DNA of 64,000 bases from Phymatolithon calcareum (taxonomy: Eukaryota > Rhodophyta > Florideophyceae > Hapalidiales): NCBI GenBank assembly GCA_977006965.1, contig OZ345376.1:2507762-2571761 (forward strand), read 5' to 3'. This document shows positions 1-10,110 of this stretch, piece by piece (the first letter of the stretch is position 1; each line of letters begins with the position of its first letter). Under the pieces are notes generated by a model. It saw only the letters and a list, made by a program, of their open reading frames with translations. It was not told where the DNA came from and made no database searches. The translations under genes and the position numbers were made by a program.

Positions 1-2071
1 GCACGGCAAGGATCCAGCAAATAGGGGAGGACTACATTCCCTTTTGACGTCTGTCTCCGGTTTCGCTTCAGAGTCGCGCACCACGCTGTGATGGAAACAT
101 TGCGCAGGGTAGAAGACAGCATGCCATGTGCGCCATTTCCAGCCTACCTGCTGCCAACCGTAGTGGATGCACGCCGCGAAAAACGACAACAGTGGCAACA
201 GGACCCCGGTATGACCTAGAGTGTCAAGTATTTGGTTTAAAGCCAATGTGTCCCCGATGAAACAAAATAGATGCAGAAATATCCGACGCTGTGTAACTTC
301 CGTGCCGTAATCGACGAAGCCAGTAGTCATGCCTCGTACAATGTCAGAAATTTGGTTCTCAAAAACCACCTTCACAGATACACCGGGAGGGGTTGCACAT
401 ATTATTCGAACGGCGCTGGGGGATGAGCGGGCAGCAACTGGAAGATTTAAGCAGAGCAGGTATACACCCTCACCGGAAGATGATTTTTTCAGTGCTAATT
501 CAAAACCATCTCAGAAGATTAGGAACCGTTAAATAAAGTAGTGCTCGCCATTTGCAAGAGTTCCGATGCTACTTGTAGGCGTGAACTTTTCCCAGCCACG
601 TCGAACGGTATGAGTTTCTGGTATTGATAGACTTTGAACATCTCTCAGATTGCAATCAGAAGATGTGGAATTGAAAAAATTACAATACTTTCGCAGCATG
701 TTCTCGTCAATTATGTCACTTTCTAGAATTCCGTCCATTTCAGTACCGCCATCTATCCAGAAAGCGTGGGTGCTTCGCTCCTCGTTTTCAATCCAGAATC
801 GAGTTATAATGCATAGCCGTGAACATCGGTCCACTTCTGTGAGAATTGGGCGACGAGAAGCTGCTTGAGTTTCCTCCAAGTCGTTATCAACACACGGGCG
901 AAGCATTACCACAGAGTCTCCTGGCTTTAAGATTGTCTTCCAGGGCTTCGCGTCTGGCCTTTAAAACCTCTTGCATTTCCCGTGATTTTCTTTTGTTTTG
1001 CCTGCAAGAGCTTGGAAAGATTTCATCGTCCTGATTCACGCTCGCTGCATCTGTTTCATGTGGAATCTCCGGAATATGCACATTAACAGCATCTGATGGT
1101 GATTTGTAAGAAATGTAGTTAAAAACTCTTACAATATCTCGATCCAGATGAGTGAGGTGCGCAGACGTGTCCTCAGTAAACATAGTATCGCTGCGGGGCT
1201 TGGCCTGGTGTACATTCCATGTATGTATAACTACGCCATAGAGGGAAACATCGGTTTGCGATGACTATGCAGCTTGAAAGCAGCTGTCTAGGTGCTCTGA
1301 AAGTTGACCTAGCGAATTCCTGAGAAGTATAGCGTTTACAACGTCCCCGCCCGTAGAAAATGATCTGCGCCCAGCTTCTGCGCCACCTAAGTGCAACGCG
1401 CTTTGTTGTCCGTAGAGCAATCCTCGTGCCGCCACGAGTGGCCACAAATTAAGACATTCAGAATATAAAGATACGGAAGTGCGTCCGGTCATTGAATATT
1501 ATGTTTTCACGGCCCTTGAATTATTAACAATCTGCTGCCATACCTGATATGTGGACATGTCGGCTCTAGCATACTAGCTAGGTGGTATTATTACAACCTT
1601 TTCTCCCACTTCCCTGCGTGAGACCAGATCATGATGCCGCGCACCAGCTTTGAAACATCAAAATGAGGCTTCTGGGCGCCAGAGTATTCAATAGGAACGA
1701 GTGGTACCTTTTTTGGTGCGGAAACGAGCTGATATTGTCCAGCTCGGATGAAACTCCACCCCCAAGTATTCCTTTCCTCCAGAAATTCACTCCCACTTTT
1801 TAGAACGCCTCCGTGAGAATACGAGCTGATTGATATTCCCCTATTCCCTATCCGCTTCCCCATCGTATATCCTTGAACCAATATCATCACCGCCAGAATC
1901 TAATACAAGACTTTCAGGAGCATTAAGCACATACGAGTCTTCGTCGTCAATCCTTTCATCCAAACCGTATCGATCACAATGCGTCACATTATGAGTGTGC
2001 CGCACGATGCGAAAGCCGACACTTGTAGAATTATCGCAAGCTTCATGAAGCCTTCTAGACGTGCTAGACTC
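1..2071. other. Region without a recognised gene
   Basis: Only short ORFs are present and none shows a family motif I can name. The best candidate is the broken minus-strand pair at 529-1183, listed separately. A 99-codon minus-strand ORF at 1591-1890 has ordinary composition but no recognisable domain. The composition and the downstream neighbours suggest decayed mobile-element DNA. Confidence 0.4.
529..1183 (-). pseudogene. Broken ORF pair, unknown protein
   Basis: Two overlapping minus-strand frames (1183 to 887, then 912 to 529) read as one protein split by a frame change near 887-930. The first part ends in a basic, helix-prone stretch (KRKSREMQEVLKARREALED). The second frame carries GDSVVMLRP followed by alternating hydrophobic residues, as in a small beta-barrel or BAH-like fold, but this is only an impression. 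No catalytic motif is seen. It is probably a relic of a transposable element. I do not recognise the family. Confidence 0.3.
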
Positions 2072-3300
2072 TTAGGGGAATAAATCATCATCATCATCAT
2101 CATTCAGTCTAAGGTTTTCATTGGGACAGTCTTCGAAGTCCCGTGCTTCCATTCTCTCTGCCAAGCTGTCCACCAGGATATTGAATGGCGTTGGACTTAT
2201 TGGGGAGCCTTGTGGGATCGCTCGTATATTGGTACCTTTCGTTCCTGCCCGATGTCTGACACAATGAACGACGTTTGCTGTAAGGAAAATGACGCTAGGG
2301 CCAGGACATTCGTTGAAATCCAGTTTGTCCCTCGGTATTCTATCGTATGATTCCTTAAAATCCAGTACTCTTTGTTTGTTCTTTCTTTTGCCGAGGACTG
2401 ACGTGTAACGGAGTACTGCTCTTTTTAAGATTAGTTGTTTATTTAAATCCCTCAGTGACACTCCTAAGTCTGCACGGGAGCAGCTTTTCGGTACTTGTTC
2501 ATTCTACTATCTCGCCTGGTCCCTAGCACAGGGACTCGTCGTGTTCCATGTTATCAATAATGGTGATGCTGTAGAGTAGCAGGGAGTCTAGTGCCTTTTC
2601 AGTTGATAGCATTTCTTCAACGTCCAGTTCATACTTGGAAAGGTTCTTGCCTACGGTCTCCAGGTGATGCTCGGCGGCCTCCCCGTATGTATCCGCTATT
2701 AGCGTTGTCATCATTTGGGTGAATCTGCCACTTGCGTATTTTATGTCCAGCTGTCGATGTCGCGCTGTGGAAAACTTGAGGATGGCCGGGATAGCGTCTG
2801 ATTTGTCGTACAGAATTTTTCTCTTCCTTCTTGCTTCGAGCCGTGCGCCTTCTCTTGCGAACTGTATTCGTCGGAATTTGCCCGTGGTTTTCCCTTCCTG
2901 CATATGCTTGAAAGGGGCCACTAACTGTTACTTTTGCAAGATCTCGTTAATATCCCGACTTGCCCACTGCAGCTCCTTGAATTTTCGCTTTTCTCTGACA
3001 ATATAGCCAACTTCTTTGCCTTTCCTAGTGCTCTTTCTGTGCCTTTGCGGGGTTGAAAACCAATTTGTGCCCTGCGAAATGAGTACTCCTTCCTAATGAG
3101 CCCGGCAATTGCTGACTCAAAGATCTTACGCACATGGGACAGGAGGGAGATGGGTCCATAACTCCGTGGAGAGTTCGGGTCTCCTTTCTTGAATATCGGT
3201 ACACGATGGCCTCATTCCACTGTCTCGGACAGTATCCAAGATCTCCCGCTTTGGTGACAGTGGCCACAAGGAAATCGTAACTTAGATCGGGCGTCAAGAG
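2072..3300 (-). mobile_element. LINE-type reverse transcriptase remnant
   Basis: Minus-strand fragments in several frames match the order of a non-LTR retrotransposon reverse transcriptase. First comes an early finger region around 3297-3130 (ISLLS-like sequence and KIFESAIAGLIRKE), then GFQPRKGTERAL near 3050-3090. Further on are VLDFKESYDRIPRDKL (about 2330-2375) and IPQGSPISPTPFNILVDSLAERM (about 2140-2215). The last two correspond to the RT fingers/palm block and the PQGS block. Frameshifts and stops make it non-functional. The middle, about 2430-3010, is occupied by sequence unlike RT, described separately. A second RT fragment of the same type starts head-to-head at about 3.4 kb on the other strand. 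Confidence 0.75.
2480..3010 (-). other. Conserved ~170-aa domain inside the LINE remnant
   Basis: Translated on the minus strand, this stretch interrupts the RT between the GFQPRKGT block and the VLDF block. It aligns by eye with 8967-9624: IPAILKFSTARHRQLDIKY here and IPVILRFSKVRHRQLAVKW there, then TVGKNLSKYEL against TVGKYLSRYQL. An upstream part also matches (KELQWASRDINEIL versus EELQLVCRDITAML). It is broken by frame changes. The function is unknown. It may be a separate inserted element or an unusual domain of the retroelement. Confidence 0.5.
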
Positions 3301-3439
3301 CAGAGCTTCCGCAAATATTCCGTCAGGGCCTGCTGCTTTTCGTTTCGTTGCCTTCGTCAGGGCATGTTTCAGCTCCCTTCTCAGTGCTCGTGTGACGTGA
3401 ACTTTTTGGTTTCTGGTGCGTCTCCAAGAGTTTCCTTGA

Positions 3440-4430
3440 GCTCCTCATTCGAAAACAACGAGATGGAGATACTAGCTTTTGACGTCACCCCAGAACTAGA
3501 GGATGAAATTGCAGCGGACATTCATCGGGCCCCAAAACGAAAAGCCGGTGGGGCCGATGGAATTTTCACAGAAATGTTCCAAAGCGTCGCCTGAGCAATC
3601 TGCGAAACTTATCATATCCCTCTGGAGGGCGTGTGGTCGCGTGGAAGAAATCTCCAGCCTCTGGAACTTGATCAAGCTTCTCCCGTTCTACAAGAAAGGC
3701 GACCCAAGAGACCTTGCAAAATACAGACCGATAGCCCTTCTATCGCATGCAAGGAGAATCATAGAGAGCGCACTGGATAAAATCCCGGGGAAACACTACT
3801 GCTTCAATAAGATCCAAACTGTCTTCACGAAGTGCTCTGGATGCCCGGATGCCGTATTGCACACCATTGTAGCAATCAAAAATGGTCACAAGAACCTTGC
3901 CGTTCTCGACCTTTGGAAGGCTTTTGACTCCATGCCAAGAAACGTTCTATCTCGACTACTCAAGCAGTGGCTTTCTGCAACATTTGTCTCATGTGTTATG
4001 TACTTTCTCCCGCTTACAATGATCTATACTCTTACGGACGACCGAAATAATTGGTTGGTAATCAACAAAGGAGTCCCACAAGGATCACCAATATCACCGG
4101 CGGTATATAATATCTTCATGGACGTTCTTGCTGAGAGCTTGTAAAGAATTCGGTTTCATTCTTCTAAAATCCCGGCCATGTTTCTCGCGGATGACGTCAT
4201 ACTTCGCACTTTTTCCCAATCGGGCTTGAATTGCGCCTGGACATCGCCTCGAACTGGGCCGCCTCTACCGAGATGGTCTGGAATACAAAGGTTGGGAAGA
4301 GTTGCGTCATAACTCTCAGTGGTGCAAACGAAAGCTTCAAATTCGTTCTTGCAAGAAAAGAAATCGAGACTGTGTCCTCGAACGGCGTAGCAGAAACCTC
4401 TGCGTTTTCCAGAAATGATGCTGCACAGAA
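3440..4430 (+). mobile_element. LINE-type reverse transcriptase remnant, plus strand
   Basis: This is a plus-strand non-LTR reverse transcriptase fragment. Visible blocks in order are APKRKAGGADGIFTEMF, LLPFYKKGDPRDLAKYRPIA (the typical KKGDP...YRPI block), AVLDLWKAFDSMPRNVLSRL and GVPQGSPISPAVYNIFMDVL. These are followed in another frame by MFLADDVIL, the catalytic F/YxDD block, at about 4180, and then LDIASNWAASTEMVWNTKVG. At least three frame changes and a stop at 4142 show that it is dead. It lies head-to-head with the minus-strand RT, so the pair forms an inverted duplication of related but not identical elements. Confidence 0.8.
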
Positions 4431-4443
4431 TCGACTGATGGTT

Positions 4444-6536
4444 CTAGGCAGGGATAGTACCAATATTATTGCTATTTATTCGGGCACATGATGCAATAGC
4501 AATTGCAATACCAATAATGCAAGGTTGAAGGCAATACGAATTGCAATATCTGACCATTCTTCCAATGTCAATTGCAATTACGGATTCTAATTCAGCTCCT
4601 CCTGCGCCATGTCTTCCTTCACGCGGTTGGATCACTCTTGCGCTCCGGGCAGTGTTCATCACCACGGAGACCGACTGCTCGTCCGAGTAATCTTTGTTCT
4701 CTTTAAGAAACAGCAAGGCTTCTAGTAATAGCGGTGTCAGCCTCTTGCGATTGTCTGTCAAAACATTCTTAGCAACCGACCAAAGCCTCTCCACCTCTGC
4801 AGTTGATCCAAGAATAAAGTCGCAAATTATTTGATTCTGATGGACTTCGGCACGCTTGCGATTTTTTTACGGCAGTTCTTTCCGCCATCGACAGCTATCC
4901 TCCAGCCGATCAGCAGAGGGAGCTTGTTATACCGTTATCGTGTTCCAGTTTTAGCTTCTTGCATGCATCCTTCTCTTCATTTGTCATAGTATCGCACTCA
5001 CACCGCTGTATCTTAGCTACTCCCGACTCGAATGCTGGGTCACACACAATTGATGCACGTTATGCAATGTAGTGTTTTCCAAGCTGACATCGGTATAATG
5101 GTGAGTTGACATCGTACTTGCACTGCTCCACTGCTGAAATTAACTCATCAAGAGCTAAGCGCCAGTCCGACAACGAAGCACCGTGCTTTTGTAGTTCCAG
5201 AGCTACCTGGTTGATTTCCTTAAACTGACTTGCGTACAGCATAAATCTGTTGCGGAAGTGCTCGCTCTCGTCCATAGTTATCGTTGCTCCTTCCGCCTTT
5301 GCCGCGTTGATTAACCGCTCGCGTATGCGGATGAATCGCTTGAGCATATGATACTTTCCGGACCAGCGCGTCTCATTATGCATAACTGGAGCCAATTCAG
5401 TAAGGTTGCGTAATATTGCTCGGTTCTTCAGTTTTTTGCAGTCCTTCATCGTTGCATGCACTGAGTCTATCGCTGCTTGGAATTTATCATCACTGACATC
5501 CATCTTGTTCACCTCTAGGTTGACCTTATGACTAGCACAGCTAACATGAGCGATTTCCATAATCCTGGCGATTGACTTGTTGACATTGCAGCTGTCGGCA
5601 ACCTGAAAAACTGCCCACGTATGCACGTTGACCCCGAAGAAGTCGAACACGTCTTCTAGTTGACGCACGTGACCGTTTGCATTGAACGTTGTGGTTTCAA
5701 GATGCGACATGCCTCTTTGAACATCATCATCTTCTACTTTCGCAATAGGACTCACAGACAGAAGCGCAATAGCGAGCTCTTCATTCTCGCGCGCGGTGCC
5801 TCTTTCCAGAATCTTCACACGTCTCATGAACAAGCCGTATACATCCAAGTAATGTGTCCCATTGGCGGTCCAGACATCGTGCATAATGGCTCCTTTGGTC
5901 TCAGCAATATCGTCTCGTATTCGCAGTTCGACGAGCTCAACGAGCTTGAATAGTGTCTCTTTGAATATCCGAGTTGAGAACTTTTTACAAAAGCACGAAA
6001 ACCTGCCATATTCCTCGCTTTGAACATGTTAAACCGGCAATGACATGTAGGCGACAAGTCCAAAGTTCCCGTAAATGGCCTTCTCCTTGTCAGTTGCGAG
6101 AAATGTCATTGGCGAGTGAGTGGCGATAAACGAGCTTGCTTGGCGGTGGCGTAGACTTGCCAGCGCATCTCTGTAGACCTGAAAAAGGTGATCTTCGCTT
6201 CCCCCAGATATGCAACTCTTCAGGTGGCTGTTTTGGTTAGAATACCCCTTTCCTTTTTCAAAAGCGATTTCACCATTATCTCGGCAGTCAGCACCTTTCG
6301 GGCCGAGAGGGATGTTAAAAGGCAACTTATAGCGTGCTATTCCGGTTCTTCGAGACTTCAAATCGGTTCTTCTTCACGTAGCTTCTGCGTTTGCACCTCA
6401 ATAACTTCTTTTGGGCCTGGTTTGCGTCCGTTGCTTGACATTCTGAACGTAGTGTTTCGGAAGGGCAATTCGCAGCAGTGTGAAATCCAAGAGATCGCGT
6501 GAGCAAGACAGCATTCAGGAGCAATTTCCGAGTCAA
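4444..6536 (-). mobile_element. hAT-family transposase remnant
   Basis: The minus strand reads through a broken hAT transposase. At 6361-6029 is an N-terminal piece with a GYSNQNSHLKSC zinc-finger-like tail. The largest piece, 5884-5060 (274 codons), has the pattern expected of the RNase H-like core: DVWTANGTHYLDVY, then ADSCNVNKSIARIM, then SCASHKVNLEV, then NETRWSGKYHMLKRF. At 4794-4444 is the C-terminal dimerisation block (MERLWSVAKNVLTDNRKRL and LLEALLFLKENKDY). Stops and frame changes separate the pieces, so it is inactive. No terminal inverted repeats or 8-bp target duplications were found by eye. Confidence 0.8.
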
Positions 6537-6539
6537 TGC

Positions 6540-7432
6540 CGGTCGACGTGTCTGTAATTATCAGAGCAGTATTCTTGACAGTAATCTGATGCCGCAGATT
6601 CAGGTGGCAATACGTAAACTGTGTGGGGAGCTTCTATAGCCCTTTCCGTAAATTTCCCTTACAGATCCTGTACCGCAGCGCTGTACGAAGATCTTGCCAA
6701 CGCCGAGGAGGGCAAGGGAGATGTGTTGCGACGCGCGGACGAGAGTACGACGAGATTGACAAGCGTGCAGAGGGAGTTGAAGTACGGGCTGTACTGTATA
6801 ACCCGCAGACGTTGCATGGAGACTGTCTTGGACTTCGTGTTCGGACTACGCGTAATACTTCGTGTCCTCTACACGAGGGATTGCGTGTACTACTACCGAC
6901 CCTTATTTTGGTCTGCCTGTAGTTCGGACACAGTCTCTCAGCCCTGCTTTAGTCGCTATAGTCTTCCTCCGTAGGGTGGAGGAAGGCAGAATGGATTGGT
7001 AGGAAGTAAAGCAGAGACGTTTTCATTCCGGTATACCAATCTAGGACTTTGGACAACTGTTTGAATTATCGTGCTCAAGTTTGCACGACAAGGACATTGC
7101 TGTTGACGGATTTGTCCCCAGCACGTACACTTCATATCATACCACAATGTGATCAGAGACAGATTTTCGGTGCGAGAACGTGTACAATTGTATACAGTAC
7201 TGTATGCAGTACAGTGTACAGAACTGTACTACTCGTTCTCCAACGATTTATGTAATTTACACACAAAAGGTAGAATCATTCCAATGTCGCCATACAGTAT
7301 CAAAATGAGGACTAGACCCTGTCTGCTTGTCAAAATTTTCTTCTGCGTTGCGCGCATCGCCCTTCTAGGTCGTGCGTGTTCTTCTCCCTCCCTTTAGGGA
7401 CAAGAACAAGACTCAAGGAGGGAGGGAGCAGT
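6540..7432. other. Gene-poor stretch with palindromic GTAC-rich tract
   Basis: No convincing ORF is present. Between about 7180 and 7232 the sequence repeats GTACAGT/ACTGTAC in both orientations, which gives a local quasi-palindrome. Nothing else is recognised. Confidence 0.35.
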
Positions 7433-7861
7433 ATGGCGCCCACTCGTAATAGTGACCCCCAAATGGAGCCATGCTCGGCTCGTGCGCAGCAACTGGACAC
7501 CGCTTACGACAGTGCGACCCAGAGCGCGCATAAGGACTTTTAGAATTTCGTTGCGCGCCGCAACAAGGAGGCCGAGCTGCGCGAAATTGCCGATCTCATC
7601 GAAGAGAAAGTCAAGAAGACCCTGGAAGCTACCCGCGTGATGACCAAGATCAAGAATCTAGAAGATGAGCTGGACATTGCGGCCAACAATCGAAGCGCTA
7701 GCATCAACAAGATTACTGCCGATATCGAGAAGATCGAAAAATCGATCGATCTTCAAGATTCGACGACCGAAGCCGGCGAGAGGAAGAAGCGTTCAAATTT
7801 AGATTGTTTTACTTGTTCTATCCTACCTTTTTGTCCCATTCATCACAATAAAAACTGGTGA
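7433..7861 (+). pseudogene. Coiled-coil ORF with one in-frame TAG
   Basis: From the ATG at 7433 a single frame runs to a TGA at 7859-7861, interrupted only by a TAG at 7541-7543 (codon 37). After the TAG the reading is coding-like: charged, with heptad-like spacing (EELREIADLIEEKVKKTLE-type residues, then KIKNLEDELDIAANN and ITADIEKIEKSID), which predicts a helical coiled coil. The frame passes through an AATAAA at about 7849, so the original stop may have been earlier. Family not recognised. It may be a decayed host gene fragment, a retrocopy or a transposon accessory protein. Readthrough of the TAG or a sequencing error are alternatives. Confidence 0.4.
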
Positions 7862-8365
7862 GGTGCAACCGAGTATTCCGATGGAACACGAAGCCAAAAG
7901 GAAAAGCATGGTGTTATCACAAAATTTTCAGCTTATCCTTGATGCCCACATTTCCGTTCTTATTCGTCTTGTCCTTTTCCGCTCATTCCATTAACACATA
8001 CTCCATCCTCCGACAGGATTCATTCTACTGTACTCTTTCATGCATTCAAAAATTGCCCTCCTAAGAGGATGAGAAAAGCTTCGAGTCCACTAGTCATTCA
8101 CCGAAAATTCTAGTTCCCATAGCTTTTTGTTACATGTTCTATTCCATGTCATTCTTGAAGACAAGCTACCAGTGCTGTGACCCGACCCGGCATATAAAGA
8201 ATAATCATTTACTATAATGACGGAGATTCGAAAGATTGAGTTCCTCGCTCGCTCGGCGACCGATATTTATCCTCTAAACGCATCTCGAAGCCTATGCCTG
8301 CTTTCTTCTATCATGGACAGGCAGTATTCTTGCAATCGGTTTTCCAAATTAACTTTCAATCTTAG
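7862..8365. other. No gene seen
   Basis: No ORF with coding character and no repeat I can identify. Confidence 0.4.
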
Positions 8366-8830
8366 TTATCGCCTAGCTTGGAATGACGTTCTTTTTTCTA
8401 TTGTGTTATTCTTGCTTGTTTGTTTTGGCGTGGGTTTTGTCGGTTTGTGAAGGGCCGCAGGCTGTGTGTTCCATGTTTGGCTGTGCGTGGAGTGTAACTC
8501 GGTACGCTCCGCGCTGCTTCTCAATCTTTGCCAATACGTGACATGCTTTCGGTACCCAGCCAGTTTGAGAATATATCCACCCGTTGATGTGAGCAGTACT
8601 TGGCAGTTATTGGTTGTGGTCAGCTCGTGAACGGATAGTAAGTTTTTGTTAAAGCTTGGCGCGCTGCACAGTTCACTCAACGTGATTTTGTACCCGTCTT
8701 CTGTTCGAAAATTTGTGCTTCCTGTTGCTGCGGTTCGCGCTATTGATCCGTTCGGCATTGTAACTGGCAGTGCAGCATCGTTAGTCTGGGTGAGCAGTCA
8801 CTTGTAGTTGAAAGATGGATTACACGCTGA
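8366..8830 (-). mobile_element. Copia-type Gag-Pol fragment
   Basis: The minus strand encodes a short piece typical of Ty1/Copia polyproteins between protease and integrase: MPNGSIARTAATGSTNF, then ITLSELCSAPSFNKNLLSVH, then CQVLLTSTGGYIL. The pattern 'L..v..AP.f.kNLLSV..L' is characteristic of the protease-to-GAG-pre-integrase segment. Upstream, to about 8830, a degenerate protease start (SACNPSF) can be read after a stop. No integrase, RT or LTRs are present nearby, so this is an isolated relic. Confidence 0.65.
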
Positions 8831-8966
8831 GTAAATGTCGCAGTACTCGAAGTTGCTCTTGTCCTTTATTTTGGTGTCCCCCTGTCTATCCAGTTGTTCC
8901 TAGTCTTTTTCCAATTCCGCATGATGTTCGCCGTCATAGATTGTGTACGCTTGCCTGTAAAGTTCG

Positions 8967-9624
8967 TCATGATAGTTCTCGTGTTCCACCTGTGGTGCAA
9001 AGGGTGCCGTCGGTGCTGCATTGTAAGTTATTCGACCACGTCCTCTCTGATGATGACCACCTCCGCGTCCAGCTCGTGTTCCTCGCGCCCGGAATCCATA
9101 GTATGGGTCGTACGTACTTTTGCATTAGCCTCTGCCCTTTCTCACGTTCCTTAAGGCCTATTCTCTCGGTCTCTTCTCCACTTAGCTGATACCGCGACAG
9201 ATACTTGCCCACCGTATCCATGAGTATGGGTACTATGTCGCCGAATCTGTCTTCTAGAAGTGTGGTACTCATTGGAAGAAAACTCCTAAATGTCCACTTC
9301 ACCGCTAATTGTCGATGCCGTACTTTCGAGAACCTTAAGATCACCGGAATTCCCCGGGACATCATACGGTATCTTCCTCTTTTTTCTGCTGACCTTCAGG
9401 GACTCTTCTTCAGACTTGAAGAGTGATGCTCACAGGGTTCTCGCTGAAATTCCGTGTTGGAGGTATTCCAACGCCCTTTCGAGCTGCTCATGCTTTAGCA
9501 TTGCTGTAATATCTCGACACACCAACTGTAGTTCCTCCTTGTCCAATAGGCTCTTCTTTCGGGCCTTGGCTCTTTCGAGCATCCTCAGTGGAAGAAGCGT
9601 TCTCCTGTTTTCAGCTGCTTCCAT
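8967..9624 (-). other. Second copy of the shared ~170-aa domain
   Basis: Minus-strand fragments (9624-9430 and 9365-8967, different frames) correspond to the domain at 2480-3010. They include EELQLVCRDITAML, IPVILRFSKVRHRQLAVKW and a run ending TVGKYLSRYQLSGEE. The order of the conserved blocks is the same in both copies but the surroundings differ: an RT fragment there, the end of a hAT-like transposase here. The frame is broken around 9370-9430. Function unknown. Confidence 0.45.
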
Positions 9625-9651
9625 TCAGCAGAAAAGGCGGAGTCGCACAGA

Positions 9652-9933
9652 TCAGTATCTGGCGATTGGCCCAGATACTTGCTTGAAAAACGTCCTCTCG
9701 AGCTCTTCAATGCTTGTCTGTATTTTTGGCGTCCATACTCTTCTTCTTCTGTCATCCAGCGCTTCACGAACGATAGAGAAAAGACTCTCGCACATGTTCG
9801 ACGCTGGTACAACGAATCGCAAGACCATGTACCCAGAATCAGAGGAAAGAATGCTTTTGCGACGCTTCAATGGCTCCTCCTCTGGCTCGACAACAATCCA
9901 TATAGTTTCCGCTGGCTCAACAGGCTCCGTCAT
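9652..9933 (-). mobile_element. hAT-like C-terminal dimerisation fragment
   Basis: The 93-codon minus-strand ORF contains VVPASNMCESLFSIVREAL, then DDRRRRVWTPKIQTSIEEL. This fits the hAT C-terminal pattern 'P.tSn.cErlFS.....l.d.R....p...E..'. The usual following LFLxxN block is weak. It is unrelated in detail to the hAT copy at 4.4-6.5 kb, so a second hAT lineage is implied. No other transposase segment is adjacent. Confidence 0.5.
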
Positions 9934-10099
9934 TCAAATTTTAATTGAAAAATAGATCGACTGGCTCAACAGGCTCCACAATTCGGGCCTTCTGGGAGTC
10001 TTCTCAAAAATATCTTCATTTTCGCAGGGTGCCGCCGGCGCCTGTTGAGCCAAAGTTGAAATTTATATATTTTTTGCGGAGCCTGTTGAGCCACCTGCG
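9908..10099. repeat. Hairpin module A (word GGCTCAACAGGCTCC)
   Basis: The 15-nt word GGCTCAACAGGCTCC occurs at 9914-9928 and 9963-9977 in direct orientation. Its reverse complement is at 10037-10051 (one mismatch) and 10078-10092. The spacings between word starts are 49 and 41 nt. The AT-rich spacers contain TTGAAAAATAG on the left and CAAAGTTGAAATTTA on the right, and the module is bordered by TTTCCG and CCACCTGC. The arrangement can fold into nested hairpins. It abuts the satellite copy that begins at 10111. Module B has the same skeleton with a different word. Confidence 0.8.
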
Positions 10100-10110
10100 T
10101 TTTTTGCCCT

